The notes: a model not told the origin generated them from the letters alone. A DNA stretch of 64,000 bases from Chryseobacterium sp. 18061 (GCA_902706205.1 CACSKA010000010.1:165661-229660), one strand, 5' to 3'; positions 51,021-60,392 are shown, numbered from the stretch's first letter. Numbers and translations are program-made.

Positions 51021-53159
51021 GTGAATATTATCGCCATCATGGGGCCGCACGGCGTCTACCATAAAGATCAGCCGATTAAGGATCTGGAAGCGTCGCTGAC
51101 GCAGCAGGGATTCAAAATTATCTGGCCGCAAAACAGCGCTGACCTAATCAAGTTCATTGAGCAGAATCCGCGTATCTGCGGGGTTATCTTCGACTGGGAT
51201 GAATACGGTGAAGAACTGTGCCGCGATATCAATCGGCTCAACGAATATTTGCCGCTTTACGCATTCATCAACACTCATTCCACGCTGGATGTCAGCGTTA
51301 ACGATATGCGCATGGCGCTGTGGTTCTTTGAGTACGCGCTGGGTGCGGAAGAAGACATCGCCACGCGCATACGCCAGTATACAAGCGAATACCTCGACAA
51401 CATCACTCCGCCGTTTACCCGGGCGCTGTTTAATTATGTGAAAGAGGGGAAATATACCTTCTGTACGCCAGGACATATGGCGGGAACGGCGTATCAAAAA
51501 AGTCCAGTGGGCTGTCTGTTTTACGATTTCTTCGGCGGAAATACCCTGAAAGCGGATGTCTCGATATCGGTGACTGAGCTGGGCTCGCTGCTCGACCATA
51601 CCGGCCCGCATCTGGAAGCGGAAGAGTATATCGCCCGCACATTTGGAGCCGAGCAGAGTTACATGGTGACCAACGGCACGTCGACGTCGAACAAAATCGT
51701 CGGCATGTACGCGGCTCCGACGGGCAGTACGTTGTTGATTGACCGCAACTGCCATAAGTCGCTGGCGCATTTACTGATGATGAGTGACGTGGTGCCGCTG
51801 TGGCTGAAGCCGACCCGCAATGCGCTTGGCATTCTGGGGGGGATCCCGAAACGGGAGTTTACCCGCGACAGCATCACGCAAAAAGTCAGCACCACTTTTG
51901 GGGCGGAATGGCCGGTACACGCGGTTATCACCAATTCCACCTATGATGGTCTGCTGTATAACACCACCTGGATTAAAGAAACACTCGACGTGCCGTCGAT
52001 TCACTTTGATTCTGCGTGGGTGCCTTACACGAATTTTCATGCGATTTATGAAGGTAAAAGCGGCATGAGCGGCGATCGTCTGCCGGGCAAAGTCATCTAC
52101 GAAACGCAGTCCACGCATAAAATGCTGGCCGCGCTGTCGCAGGCGTCGCTCATCCATATCAAAGGCGACTATGACGAAGACACCTTCAACGAAGCCTTTA
52201 TGATGCACACCTCGACGTCGCCGAGTTACCCGATTGTAGCCTCGATTGAAACCGCCGCGGCGATGCTGCGCGGAAATCCGGGTAAGCGCCTGATTAACCG
52301 TTCCGTTGAGCGTGCGCTGCATTTCCGTAAAGAGGTACAACGTCTGCGCGAAGAGTCTGAAGGCTGGTTCTTTGATATCTGGCAGCCTGAAAAGGTAGAT
52401 GAAGCCGAATGCTGGCCGGTTTCGCCGGGAGAAGACTGGCACGGATTTTCCGATGCTGATGCGGATCATATGTTCCTCGATCCGGTTAAAGTGACGATCC
52501 TGACGCCGGGGATGGACGAGCAAGGCAACATGAGCGAAGAGGGGATCCCGGCGGCGCTGGTGGCGAAATTCCTCGATGAACGAGGTGTGGTGGTCGAGAA
52601 AACCGGGCCGTATAATTTGCTGTTCCTGTTCAGCATCGGGATCGACAAAACACGTGCAATGGGCTTGCTGCGTGGCCTGACGGAGTTTAAGCGCGCCTAC
52701 GATCTGAATTTACGGGTCAAAAACATGCTGCCGGATCTGTATGCGGAGGATCCCGATTTCTATCGCAACATGCGTATTCAGGATCTGGCGCGAGGGATCC
52801 ACAAACTTATCTGTCAGCATCAGCTCTCGCATCTGATGCTGCGTGCGTTCGACGTACTGCCAGAAATGAAAATGACGCCGCACAAAGCCTGGCAGCGGCA
52901 GATCAAAGGTGAGGTGGAAACAATCCAGATAGAGCAGCTGGTGGGGCGCGTTTCGGCTAATATGATCCTGCCGTATCCACCGGGCGTTCCGCTGCTGATG
53001 CCGGGAGAGGTCATCACTGAGGAAAGCCGGGCGGTGCTCGATTTCCTGTTGATGCTGTGTTCCATTGGGCGTCATTATCCTGGCTTTGAAACCGACATCC
53101 ACGGCGCGAAGCGTGATGAAGATGGCGTGTACTGGGTACGAGTCTTAAAAGAGGCCTGA
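51021..53159 (+). CDS. ldcC: LdcC, constitutive lysine decarboxylase
   Basis: LdcC converts lysine to cadaverine using PLP; in E. coli it is the weakly expressed, acid-independent paralogue of CadA. The 712 residues have the wing domain (1-130), the PLP domain with the lysine in STHKML (about 367), and the ornithine-decarboxylase-type C-terminus. Starts at GTG after AGGAGG. Synteny (accA-ldcC-yaeR-tilS) favours LdcC over CadA; no cadB or cadC is adjacent. Confidence 0.95.
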   Translation: MNIIAIMGPHGVYHKDQPIKDLEASLTQQGFKIIWPQNSADLIKFIEQNPRICGVIFDWDEYGEELCRDINRLNEYLPLYAFINTHSTLDVSVNDMRMALWFFEYALGAEEDIATRIRQYTSEYLDNITPPFTRALFNYVKEGKYTFCTPGHMAGTAYQKSPVGCLFYDFFGGNTLKADVSISVTELGSLLDHTGPHLEAEEYIARTFGAEQSYMVTNGTSTSNKIVGMYAAPTGSTLLIDRNCHKSLAHLLMMSDVVPLWLKPTRNALGILGGIPKREFTRDSITQKVSTTFGAEWPVHAVITNSTYDGLLYNTTWIKETLDVPSIHFDSAWVPYTNFHAIYEGKSGMSGDRLPGKVIYETQSTHKMLAALSQASLIHIKGDYDEDTFNEAFMMHTSTSPSYPIVASIETAAAMLRGNPGKRLINRSVERALHFRKEVQRLREESEGWFFDIWQPEKVDEAECWPVSPGEDWHGFSDADADHMFLDPVKVTILTPGMDEQGNMSEEGIPAALVAKFLDERGVVVEKTGPYNLLFLFSIGIDKTRAMGLLRGLTEFKRAYDLNLRVKNMLPDLYAEDPDFYRNMRIQDLARGIHKLICQHQLSHLMLRAFDVLPEMKMTPHKAWQRQIKGEVETIQIEQLVGRVSANMILPYPPGVPLLMPGEVITEESRAVLDFLLMLCSIGRHYPGFETDIHGAKRDEDGVYWVRVLKEA

Positions 53160-53219
53160 TGTCTTGCGTCAGGCGTCTCGCCACAGGTAACGTGCTGCGG
53201 ATATCAATAAGGAGAAAAC

Positions 53220-53609
53220 ATGCTGGGTTTAAAACAGGTTCACCACATCGCCATCATCGCAAGCAACTACGCCAGGAGTAAGGCGTTCTACTGCGATATT
53301 CTGGGCTTCACCCTGCAGGGCGAGTTTTATCGTGAAGAGCGGGATTCCTGGAAAGGCGATTTGGCGCTTAACGGCCAGTACACTATTGAGCTGTTTTCTT
53401 TTCCGTTTCCGCCTGCACGTCCGTCACGTCCTGAAGCATGCGGCCTACGCCATCTGGCCTTTAGCGTGGATGACCTCGATGCTTCCATTGCCCATCTCGA
53501 AAGCTACGGCGTGAAATGTGAGGCGATTCGAATCGACCCGTTTACCGACCGCCGCTTTACTTTCTTTAGCGATCCGGACGGACTGCCGCTGGAGCTGTAT
53601 CAGCAATAA
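53220..53609 (+). CDS. yaeR: YaeR, VOC-superfamily (glyoxalase-like) protein
   Basis: A 129-residue protein of the vicinal oxygen chelate fold, built from two beta-alpha-beta-beta-beta halves. Probable metal ligands are H9 or H10 (QVHHIAI), E60-type residues (TIELFSF), H79 (LRHLAFSV) and E125 (PLELYQQ). The substrate is unknown. It is preceded by AAGGAG and followed three bases later by tilS, so they form an operon, probably from the ldcC side. Confidence 0.92.
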   Translation: MLGLKQVHHIAIIASNYARSKAFYCDILGFTLQGEFYREERDSWKGDLALNGQYTIELFSFPFPPARPSRPEACGLRHLAFSVDDLDASIAHLESYGVKCEAIRIDPFTDRRFTFFSDPDGLPLELYQQ

Positions 53610-53612
53610 CTC

Positions 53613-54914
53613 ATGAGCCTGAAATCTGTCATCGACGCGTTACAACCTTATCGACATTTTCTGGTCGCCTTCAGCGGCGGCCTGGATTCGACGGTGCTTT
53701 TGCATCAGCTGGCGTGCTGGCGAGAGCAATCACCTGACGTCACACTGCGCGCTATCCACATTCATCATGGGCTGAGTGCAAACGCTGATGCCTGGGTGGC
53801 GCACTGTCGGCAGGTTTGTTCTGGGCTGGAAGTACCGCTGGAAGTGGTAAGGGTAACGTTGGCAGACGAAGGGCTTGGTATTGAGGCTCACGCCCGTGAA
53901 GCGCGCTACGACGCTTTCCGTGCGGCATTGCTGCCGGGCGAAGCGCTGGTCACGGCTCAGCATTTAGACGATCAGTGTGAAACGCTGCTGCTGGCGCTCA
54001 AGCGCGGCAGTGGTCCGGCGGGGCTGTCGGGCATGTCTGTAGAATCGGCCTTTGCCGGAACGACGCTACTGCGCCCATTGCTCAACCTGCGCAGAGAAGC
54101 GCTTGAGCAGTGGGCTGCCAAACACCAGTTACGCTGGATTGAAGATGAAAGTAATGGCGACGACGCTTATGATCGTAACTTCCTGCGCCTGCGGGTAGTG
54201 CCGCTCCTGACGGAACGTTGGTCACATTTTGCCGAAGCGGCGGCACGCAGCGCGGCGTTGTGCGGTGAGCAGGAAGATTTACTGGATGAGCTGCTGGCTG
54301 AAGAACTGGCCACGCTTACCGGTGCGCAAGGACAGCTTGCCATTGAACCGCTGTTGAAGGTGAGCGACTCCCGCCGCGGGGCGTTGCTTCGTCGCTGGCT
54401 GGCGGGACATCAGGCGAAGATGCCGTCACGAGCGATGCTGGAACGACTGTGGCGGGAAGTGGCGCTGGCGCGTGATGATGCAAATCCGCTGGTGCGCCTG
54501 GGCGATTTTGAAGTTCGACGCTATCAGCAGCAGCTGTGGTGGGTCCCGACGTACGAACGGCAAAATGCCACCCAGCTGGCGTGGGCTGATATGACTCAAC
54601 CGCTGCCGCTACCCAATGGTGATACGCTTCGTTTCAGTGAGGGAGCTGATATCCGCGCGCCGAACGCCGATGAGCACGTTAGCGTGCGTTATACCGCGTC
54701 CGGCACGTTGCATATTGTTGGGCGCAGCGGGGGGCGTAAGCTCAAAAAAATCTGGCAGGAGCTGGGCGTCGCGCCGTGGTTGAGAGAAACCACACCGCTG
54801 CTTTTTTATAATGAGACGTTAATTGCAGCGGCGGGATACTTTGTGACGCTCGATGGACAGTGCAGGGAAGGGGACGTTGGTTTGGCAATGATCAGACAAA
54901 AAAACGGGCAGTAG
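53613..54914 (+). CDS. tilS: TilS, tRNA(Ile)-lysidine synthetase
   Basis: TilS converts C34 of tRNA(Ile) CAU to lysidine, changing its specificity from Met to Ile; it is essential. The 433 residues have the N-type ATP-pyrophosphatase loop SGGLDST (21-27), the TilS-specific central and C-terminal domains, and GRSGGRKLKKIWQELG near the end. The stop codon lies within the hairpin that terminates the opposite-strand rof gene. Confidence 0.96.
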   Translation: MSLKSVIDALQPYRHFLVAFSGGLDSTVLLHQLACWREQSPDVTLRAIHIHHGLSANADAWVAHCRQVCSGLEVPLEVVRVTLADEGLGIEAHAREARYDAFRAALLPGEALVTAQHLDDQCETLLLALKRGSGPAGLSGMSVESAFAGTTLLRPLLNLRREALEQWAAKHQLRWIEDESNGDDAYDRNFLRLRVVPLLTERWSHFAEAAARSAALCGEQEDLLDELLAEELATLTGAQGQLAIEPLLKVSDSRRGALLRRWLAGHQAKMPSRAMLERLWREVALARDDANPLVRLGDFEVRRYQQQLWWVPTYERQNATQLAWADMTQPLPLPNGDTLRFSEGADIRAPNADEHVSVRYTASGTLHIVGRSGGRKLKKIWQELGVAPWLRETTPLLFYNETLIAAAGYFVTLDGQCREGDVGLAMIRQKNGQ

Positions 54915-54924
54915 CACTGCCCGT
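54897..54924 (-). terminator. Terminator of rof, overlapping the tilS 3' end
   Basis: Minus strand ACGGGCAGTGCTACTGCCCGT followed by TTTTTTT: a nine-base stem with a long U tract. On the plus strand it includes the tilS stop, so it may also end tilS transcripts less efficiently. Rof is itself a Rho inhibitor, and its own end is Rho-independent. Confidence 0.85.
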
Positions 54925-54931
54925 CTGCGGA

Positions 54932-55192
54932 TTACTCTTCGCTTACCACCACGGTACCGATATCCGGGTGGCTAAAGCTGGCTATTTTGTCGAGTCGCAG
55001 CTCGCGGCTTTCGCCTGAGGTTTCAACGACAAGGTACTCAACGTTTTTGCGTGAGACTAGATCGTTTGCTTTCGCCTTCAGCACTTCGCCATCTTTCAGC
55101 TCCAGCGCCAAAACGAGATGGTTCTGACAGGCGAGTTCGAGATTGTCATAGTCATCACAGTTGATGGGTTGATAAGACTCATTCATTGACAT
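54932..55192 (-). CDS. rof: Rof (YaeO), Rho-binding antiterminator
   Basis: Rof binds Rho and inhibits Rho-dependent termination. The 86 residues are small, acidic and beta-rich (YQPINCDDYDNLELAC onward), matching the E. coli 84-residue protein. Two starts are possible: an ATG at 55192 preceded by GGTGAG, or the ATG two codons later. Both overlap the 3' end of yaeP by 8-14 bases, so translation is likely coupled to yaeP. Confidence 0.93.
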   Translation of the reverse strand: MSMNESYQPINCDDYDNLELACQNHLVLALELKDGEVLKAKANDLVSRKNVEYLVVETSGESRELRLDKIASFSHPDIGTVVVSEE

Positions 55193-55379
55193 AATCGCTC
55201 ACCAGTAAGTTTGCCGCCGCAAAGGCCGCTTTTTCCCTGACCGACTCTGAAATCGCGTCATCTGACGCCACTTCATTCAATACTTTTAGCACACAACCCA
55301 GCGAATCAGGTATATATCCCAGGTCTCCGCTGGCGATTTCCGCATACCGCTTGCGTATTAGCTCACAATACTTTTCCAC
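55179..55379 (-). CDS. yaeP: YaeP, conserved small protein (UPF0253), function unknown
   Basis: A 66-residue, probably helical cytosolic protein of unknown function that is always found beside rof in enterobacteria. The GTG start (55379) is preceded by AGGAGG and gives exactly the E. coli length (MEKYCELIRKRYAEIASG). A longer ATG start would add six residues and bypass that ribosome binding site. Overlaps the rof start and is divergent from yaeQ. Confidence 0.92.
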   Translation of the reverse strand: MEKYCELIRKRYAEIASGDLGYIPDSLGCVLKVLNEVASDDAISESVREKAAFAAANLLVSDYVNE

Positions 55380-55574
55380 ATGCCCTCCTGTCAGCATTCT
55401 GACTTAACTGTGGGATGCAAGTTTAAGCCTACGAAGATAAACTCTGTTTAGCAAGGTGACTATACCATACTCATTTAAGCAATATCAGCAGGATGAGCTG
55501 TCTTGCGGTGAATTGGCGACAGCCTTTTGCGGCTGATTTCGGTACAATGGCCGCCAATTTTCAGGAGTAAAATC

Positions 55575-56120
55575 ATGGCGCTGAAAGCGACAATTTATAA
55601 AGCGGCGGTCAATGTTGCCGACCTCGACCGTAACCAGTTTCTCGATGCCAGCCTGACGCTGGCACGTCATCCCTCAGAAACCGAAGAGCGTATGATGCTG
55701 CGCCTGCTGGCATGGATCATGTATGCCGACGATCGTCTGCAGTTTACCCGCGGCCTGAGCGCAGATGACGAGCCGGAAGTGTGGCTGCTCAACGATCATT
55801 TGGGTATCGATCTGTGGATTGAACTCGGTTTACCCGAAGAACGCCGCATTAAGAAAGCCTGTTCGCGTTCGAAGCAGGTGGCGCTGTTCACCTACAACAG
55901 CCGTGCCGCGGAAATCTGGTGGCAGCAAAATCAGTCCGCGCTGGCCGGGTTCAAAAACCTGAGCATCTGGTACTTTGACGATACGCAACTGTCGCAGCTG
56001 ACGGCGTTTGCGGCGCGCAATATGTCACTCCAGGCTACGCTTCAGGAAGGCACGCTGTGGCTGTCCGACGATCAGAATAATCTGGAAATCGTCCCAACCT
56101 GCTGGCAGCAGCCGAAATGA
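55575..56120 (+). CDS. yaeQ: YaeQ family protein, PD-(D/E)XK-like fold, function unknown
   Basis: YaeQ was named for suppressing an rfaH-related hemolysin defect when in excess, but its role is unknown; the fold is related to PD-(D/E)XK nucleases. The 181 residues start MALKATIYKA as in E. coli, after CAGGAG; 16 upstream in-frame codons are not conserved. Its stop overlaps the arfB ATG (ATGA). Confidence 0.92.
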   Translation: MALKATIYKAAVNVADLDRNQFLDASLTLARHPSETEERMMLRLLAWIMYADDRLQFTRGLSADDEPEVWLLNDHLGIDLWIELGLPEERRIKKACSRSKQVALFTYNSRAAEIWWQQNQSALAGFKNLSIWYFDDTQLSQLTAFAARNMSLQATLQEGTLWLSDDQNNLEIVPTCWQQPK

Positions 56121-56539
56121 TTGTTATCTCCCAGTCGGTGTCTCTGGGCGACGAAGAGGTGGAGATCACCGCGATTCGTGCGCAGGGCAACGGCGGGCAG
56201 AACGTGAATAAGACCTCAACGGCGATTCACCTGCGCTTTGACATTCGGGCCTCCAGCCTGCCAGAGTATTACAAAGAGCGACTGTTGGCTGCCAGCCACC
56301 ATCTGATTACCGCCGATGGCGTGATAATCATTAAGTCGCAGGAATATCGCAGTCAGGAAATGAACCGTGAAGCGGCCGTCGCGCGGCTGGTCTCGGTGAT
56401 TCAGACCCTGACCGTTGTACAAAAACACCGTCGGGCAACACGCCCAACACGGGCGTCGAAAGAGCGCCGGCTGGCGTCTAAGTCGCAGAAGTCATCGGTA
56501 AAAGCGATGCGCGGCAAAGTCCGGAGTTCCGGGGACTGA
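56117..56539 (+). CDS. arfB: ArfB (YaeJ), peptidyl-tRNA hydrolase for stalled ribosomes
   Basis: ArfB rescues ribosomes stalled at mRNA ends without tmRNA, hydrolysing peptidyl-tRNA through its GGQ motif (residues 26-28, RAQGNGGQNVNK) while its basic C-terminal tail occupies the empty mRNA channel. The tail here is rich in K/R (RPTRASKERRLASKSQKSS) and the 140-residue length matches E. coli. Coupled to yaeQ by a four-base overlap. Confidence 0.97.
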   Translation: MIVISQSVSLGDEEVEITAIRAQGNGGQNVNKTSTAIHLRFDIRASSLPEYYKERLLAASHHLITADGVIIIKSQEYRSQEMNREAAVARLVSVIQTLTVVQKHRRATRPTRASKERRLASKSQKSSVKAMRGKVRSSGD

Positions 56540-56569
56540 CCCCACATTGAGCCACATAAGGAAATTAAG

Positions 56570-57268
56570 GTGAAGAAGGTACTGGTGACCCTCGCAGCGA
56601 TTAGCATGCTTTGCGCATTGCCTGGCTGTAATAACCGTTCAGATGAACAGACGTTAAAAACAGGGCAGGACACCGCCCTGCAACCGATGCAGCAAAGCTG
56701 GCGCGGCGTTTTGCCGTGCGCTGATTGCGAGGGAGTTGAAACGTCGCTGTTCCTGGAAAAAGACGGTACCTGGGTGATGAATGAGCGTTATCAGGGTGTT
56801 ACGCGTGAGCCTTCATCGTTCGGTTCCTACGGTACATGGGCCCGCACGGCTGAAAAGCTGGTGCTGACCGACAGCAAAGGCGAGAAGTCTTACTATCGTG
56901 CGAAAGGCGATAAGCTGGAAATGCTGGACAGAGAAGGCAATCCGATTGTCTCATCGCTGAATTACACGCTGGAGCCGGTGAAATCCAGTCTGCCAATCAC
57001 GCCAATGGCGATGCGCGGGATGTATATCTACATGGCGGATGCAGCCGTCTTTACCGATTGCGCGACGGGCAAACGTGTGGCGGTGGCGAATAACGCCCAG
57101 CTGGAACGTGATTATGCTGCTGCGCGTGGCACGGAAAGCAAGCCTGTGCTCCTGACCGTTGAAGGCCATTTCACGCTGGAAGCCAATCCGGATACTGGCG
57201 AACAGGTGAAAACCCTGAAAGCCGATAAAGACGCGAAGTTCATGCCGGGTAAAGCGTGCGGTAACTGA
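56570..57268 (+). CDS. nlpE: NlpE (CutF), outer-membrane lipoprotein and Cpx activator
   Basis: NlpE reports surface contact and lipoprotein trafficking stress to CpxA. The 232-residue precursor starts at GTG after AAGGAAATTAAG, with lipobox LPGC (lipidated Cys20, then Asn-Asn, so outer-membrane sorting). The N-terminal domain has the CXXC pair C50-C53 (PCADC). The C-terminal domain is the NlpE_C OB-like fold. It is four residues shorter than E. coli. The E. coli downstream neighbour yaeF is missing here. Confidence 0.95.
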   Translation: MKKVLVTLAAISMLCALPGCNNRSDEQTLKTGQDTALQPMQQSWRGVLPCADCEGVETSLFLEKDGTWVMNERYQGVTREPSSFGSYGTWARTAEKLVLTDSKGEKSYYRAKGDKLEMLDREGNPIVSSLNYTLEPVKSSLPITPMAMRGMYIYMADAAVFTDCATGKRVAVANNAQLERDYAAARGTESKPVLLTVEGHFTLEANPDTGEQVKTLKADKDAKFMPGKACGN

Positions 57269-57290
57269 AGCAGAACGTAAACTGCAGATA

Positions 57291-57326
57291 AAAAAATGCC
57301 AGCCGCATAATGGGCTGGCATTTTTT
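57291..57326. terminator. Bidirectional terminator between nlpE and proS
   Basis: AAAAAATGCCAGCC-GCATAATG-GGCTGGCATTTTTT: an eight-base stem with perfect A/T tails, usable on either strand between the convergent genes. Confidence 0.92.
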
Positions 57327-57346
57327 ATGCCTGAAGGGCGGCAGAT

Positions 57347-59065
57347 TTAGCCTTTAATCGACTGAACCAGGTAGTTGAGGATATCCCCGGTTTTGATCAT
57401 CTGCTTCTCGCCATTACGACGGTATTTGTATTCAATTTCGTCGCTGTCGAGGTTACGGTCGCCGATGACCACGGTATGTGGAATACCGATCAGTTCCATA
57501 TCGGCAAACATCACGCCCGGACGTTCTTTACGATCGTCCATCAGCACTTCAATACCCTGAGCACGCAGCTCGGCGTACAGTTTCTCGGCCAGCTCCTGAA
57601 CGCGATAGGATTTGTGCATGTTCATTGGCAGGATTGCAACCTGGAATGGAGCAATGTTGTCCGGCCAAACGATGCCGCGCTCGTCATGATTCTGCTCGAT
57701 AGCCGCTGCAACCACGCGGGTCACCCCGATACCGTAACAGCCCATTGTCAGGGTCTGGTTACGACCGTCCTCACCCTGCACTGAAGCTTTCATTGCTTCG
57801 GAATACTTGGTTCCGAGCTGGAAGATGTGACCGACTTCGATCCCGCGTTTGATAAGCAGCGTGCCTTGACCGTCTGGGCTTGGATCGCCTGCCACCACAT
57901 TACGGATATCAGCCACTTCCGGGGTCGTTACATCGCGGTCCCAGTTGATGCCGAAGTAGTGTTTACCGTCGATGTTTGCGCCAGCAGCGAAATCGCTCAT
58001 TGCGGCAACGGCACGATCGATAACCACTGGAATGGTCATGTTGACTGGGCCGAGGGAACCCGGACCGGCATTGACGATGGCACGAATTTCAGCTTCGGTT
58101 GCGAAAGTGAGCGGGCTGGCAACGTGGGCCAGTTTTTCAGCTTTCACTTCGTTCAGTTCGTGATCGCCACGCACCAGTAGCGCAACCAGCGGGTACGCGC
58201 TGTCTTCAGCTGCTTTTACCAGCAGAGTTTTAACCGTTTTCTCAACCGGCAGATTGAACTGCTCAACCAGCTCGGCGATGGTTTTTGCATTTGGCGTTTC
58301 AACCAGCGTCATTTCTTGGGTAGCCGCCGCACGCGGTGCTTTTGGTGCAAGCGCTTCGGCAAACTCAATGTTTGCCGCGAAGTCTGAGGAGTCAGAGAAG
58401 ATAACGTCATCTTCACCGCTGGACGCCAGTACCTGGAATTCGTGAGATGCGCTACCGCCGATAGAACCGGTATCTGCCTGAACAGCACGGAAATCCAGAC
58501 CCATACGGCTGAATATTTTGCTGTAAGCCGCGTACATCGCGTCATACGTTTCCTGCAGGGATTCCTGGGATGTATGGAACGAGTAGGCGTCTTTCATGAT
58601 GAATTCACGGGAGCGCATCACACCAAAGCGGGGACGAACTTCATCGCGGAATTTGGTCTGGATCTGATAGAAGTTCAATGGCAGCTGTTTGTAAGAGCTC
58701 AGCTCGTTACGAATCAGGTCGGTGATGACTTCTTCATGCGTTGGGCCGAGAACAAATGGACGATCGCCGCGATCGACAAAACGCAGCAGTTCAGGGCCGT
58801 ACTGCTCCCAGCGACCGCTCTCCAGCCACAAGTCAGCAGGCTGAACCACGGGCATGGACACCTCGATTGCACCGGCGTTATCCATCTCTTCACGCACGAT
58901 GTTTTCGACTTTTTTCAGGACGCGCAGGCCTGTCGGCAGCCAGGTGTACAACCCGGAAGCGAGCTTACGAATCATCCCGGCGCGCAGCATCAGCTGGTGG
59001 CTGATAACCTCGGCGTCGGCAGGTGTCTCCTTCAGCGTGGAGAGCAAGTATTGACTAGTACGCAT
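57347..59065 (-). CDS. proS: ProS, prolyl-tRNA synthetase
   Basis: ProS charges tRNA(Pro). The 572 residues show the class II motifs (motif 2 FRDEVRPRFGVMRSREF, motif 3 GCYGIGVTRV) and the bacterial-type INS editing domain between them (about 220-400), which removes mischarged alanine. E. coli length. It is followed by the terminator shared with nlpE and preceded by a strong GGCGGG/CCCGCC hairpin without a U tract. Confidence 0.98.
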   Translation of the reverse strand: MRTSQYLLSTLKETPADAEVISHQLMLRAGMIRKLASGLYTWLPTGLRVLKKVENIVREEMDNAGAIEVSMPVVQPADLWLESGRWEQYGPELLRFVDRGDRPFVLGPTHEEVITDLIRNELSSYKQLPLNFYQIQTKFRDEVRPRFGVMRSREFIMKDAYSFHTSQESLQETYDAMYAAYSKIFSRMGLDFRAVQADTGSIGGSASHEFQVLASSGEDDVIFSDSSDFAANIEFAEALAPKAPRAAATQEMTLVETPNAKTIAELVEQFNLPVEKTVKTLLVKAAEDSAYPLVALLVRGDHELNEVKAEKLAHVASPLTFATEAEIRAIVNAGPGSLGPVNMTIPVVIDRAVAAMSDFAAGANIDGKHYFGINWDRDVTTPEVADIRNVVAGDPSPDGQGTLLIKRGIEVGHIFQLGTKYSEAMKASVQGEDGRNQTLTMGCYGIGVTRVVAAAIEQNHDERGIVWPDNIAPFQVAILPMNMHKSYRVQELAEKLYAELRAQGIEVLMDDRKERPGVMFADMELIGIPHTVVIGDRNLDSDEIEYKYRRNGEKQMIKTGDILNYLVQSIKG

Positions 59066-59177
59066 GTTATTACGGTTCCATTTGAACGATCGGCACAGGC
59101 GGGAAAGCCCGCCAGATACAAAAAAAGTGGTTTAGTTTATCAGCCTGGCAGAGTTGTCAAAAGAGAGGAGAAGAAAA

Positions 59178-59885
59178 TTAGCGCGCTTCCAGATCAAAGA
59201 CTTCGAACCCGGCGTCGGTGACGCGCCAGCGAACGTTAAAATCATGCAGCCAGACGGCGTAAGTTTTTCCTGTCTCCTCCCCTTTACGGTAGGCCGGACG
59301 CGGGTCCTGGGCCAGTACATCCATTATAAAAGCGCGAAGATGAGGATAATGCTTTTCAAGTGACGGAAATGCGCTTTCGAGTTCTGCGGTGAAGCTGACG
59401 TCTACGCAGGCAACCGGTGCTTGCTGCGCGTAGCTCGCCTGGGCATCCGGTAGCGCCTCGGCAAACGGCAGATACGGTTTGATATCCACGACCGGCGTGC
59501 CGTCCACTAAGTCCAGACTGCCGAGTTGCAGAATGACGTGGTTTTTATGACAGCGAATGTCTTTCAGTTCGACCAGTGACATTCCGATAGGGTTTGGACG
59601 GAAAGTCGATCGGGTTGCAAACACACCCATTCTGGCATTTCCGCCAAGACGGGGAGGACGAACGGTCGGACGCCAACCGCCTTCCATGGTTTGATGAAAC
59701 ACGAACAGCACCCAGAGGTGGCTGAAGGCTTCAAGACCGCGAACGGCATCTGGCTGATTATATGGAGACAGCAAGTGAAGTTCGCCGTTACCGTGTTGCA
59801 CCAGACCAGGCTGGCGCGGGACGGCAAACTTCTCTTTATAGGGCGAGCGGATAACACCTATCTGCTCAAAGGAAAATGCACTCAT
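59178..59885 (-). CDS. trmO: TrmO (TsaA), tRNA (adenine-N6)-methyltransferase
   Basis: TrmO uses S-adenosylmethionine to add the N6-methyl of m6t6A37 in tRNA(Thr). The 235-residue protein has the single-sheeted beta-barrel fold; conserved residues are in RPNPIGMSLVEL (about 95-106) and SLDLVDGTPVVDIKPY (about 120-135). The start MSAFSFEQ overlaps the rcsF stop by four bases (ATGA), giving the E. coli length. Confidence 0.96.
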   Translation of the reverse strand: MSAFSFEQIGVIRSPYKEKFAVPRQPGLVQHGNGELHLLSPYNQPDAVRGLEAFSHLWVLFVFHQTMEGGWRPTVRPPRLGGNARMGVFATRSTFRPNPIGMSLVELKDIRCHKNHVILQLGSLDLVDGTPVVDIKPYLPFAEALPDAQASYAQQAPVACVDVSFTAELESAFPSLEKHYPHLRAFIMDVLAQDPRPAYRKGEETGKTYAVWLHDFNVRWRVTDAGFEVFDLEAR

Positions 59886-60286
59886 TTCGCCGAAACGTTG
59901 AGGGCGCTTCCGATGCAAACGGCCTGGCGATAGCAGCCTGGCGTGCCGCTGGTGATTTCACAGCTATGCAGCAGAACCGCGTTGGCTTTCATTTTCGCAG
60001 CGTTAATTTGCAGACGCTTGCGGGCGGTCGGGATGTTCGGTGGAGAATCCTGGTTTGATGCCTGGCAGGATTCGCCACTGACTTCGCCGAGATCGCGGAA
60101 CGGTTTGCCAAGCAGGTCTTCGGCGCTGTTATAGATTTTTACCGGGGCAGGGCGCGGTGCTTTCGGTTTGGCAGTCTCGGTTTTTGCTGGAGTTGCGGTG
60201 CTTTGTACAGGTTCTACGGGAGATCTGTTTAACATGGAACAGCCGCTCAGGATGAGCGCTACAAAACAGATCGGTAAAGCACGCAT
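59882..60286 (-). CDS. rcsF: RcsF, outer-membrane lipoprotein sensor of the Rcs pathway
   Basis: RcsF detects lipopolysaccharide and peptidoglycan damage and relieves IgaA inhibition of the Rcs phosphorelay; part of it is threaded through BamA-associated barrels. The 134-residue precursor has a lipobox LSGC (Cys16), a proline-rich linker (about 27-50) and a C-terminal domain with four cysteines forming two disulfides. It overlaps trmO and follows metQ by 106 bp. Confidence 0.96.
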   Translation of the reverse strand: MRALPICFVALILSGCSMLNRSPVEPVQSTATPAKTETAKPKAPRPAPVKIYNSAEDLLGKPFRDLGEVSGESCQASNQDSPPNIPTARKRLQINAAKMKANAVLLHSCEITSGTPGCYRQAVCIGSALNVSAK

Positions 60287-60338
60287 AGTATTTCCTCAAT
60301 GTATTAAAAAGCCGAACTTATTGAATCAGCTGCCCGCC

Positions 60339-60368
60339 AAAATGACAAGACGGGCAAAAGCCCGTCCT
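60339..60368 (-). terminator. Terminator after metQ
   Basis: Minus strand GGACGGGC-TTTT-GCCCGTC followed by TTGTCATTTT, 25 bases beyond the metQ stop. Confidence 0.75.
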
Positions 60369-60392
60369 GAATGATATTACTTTGTGAAAAGA

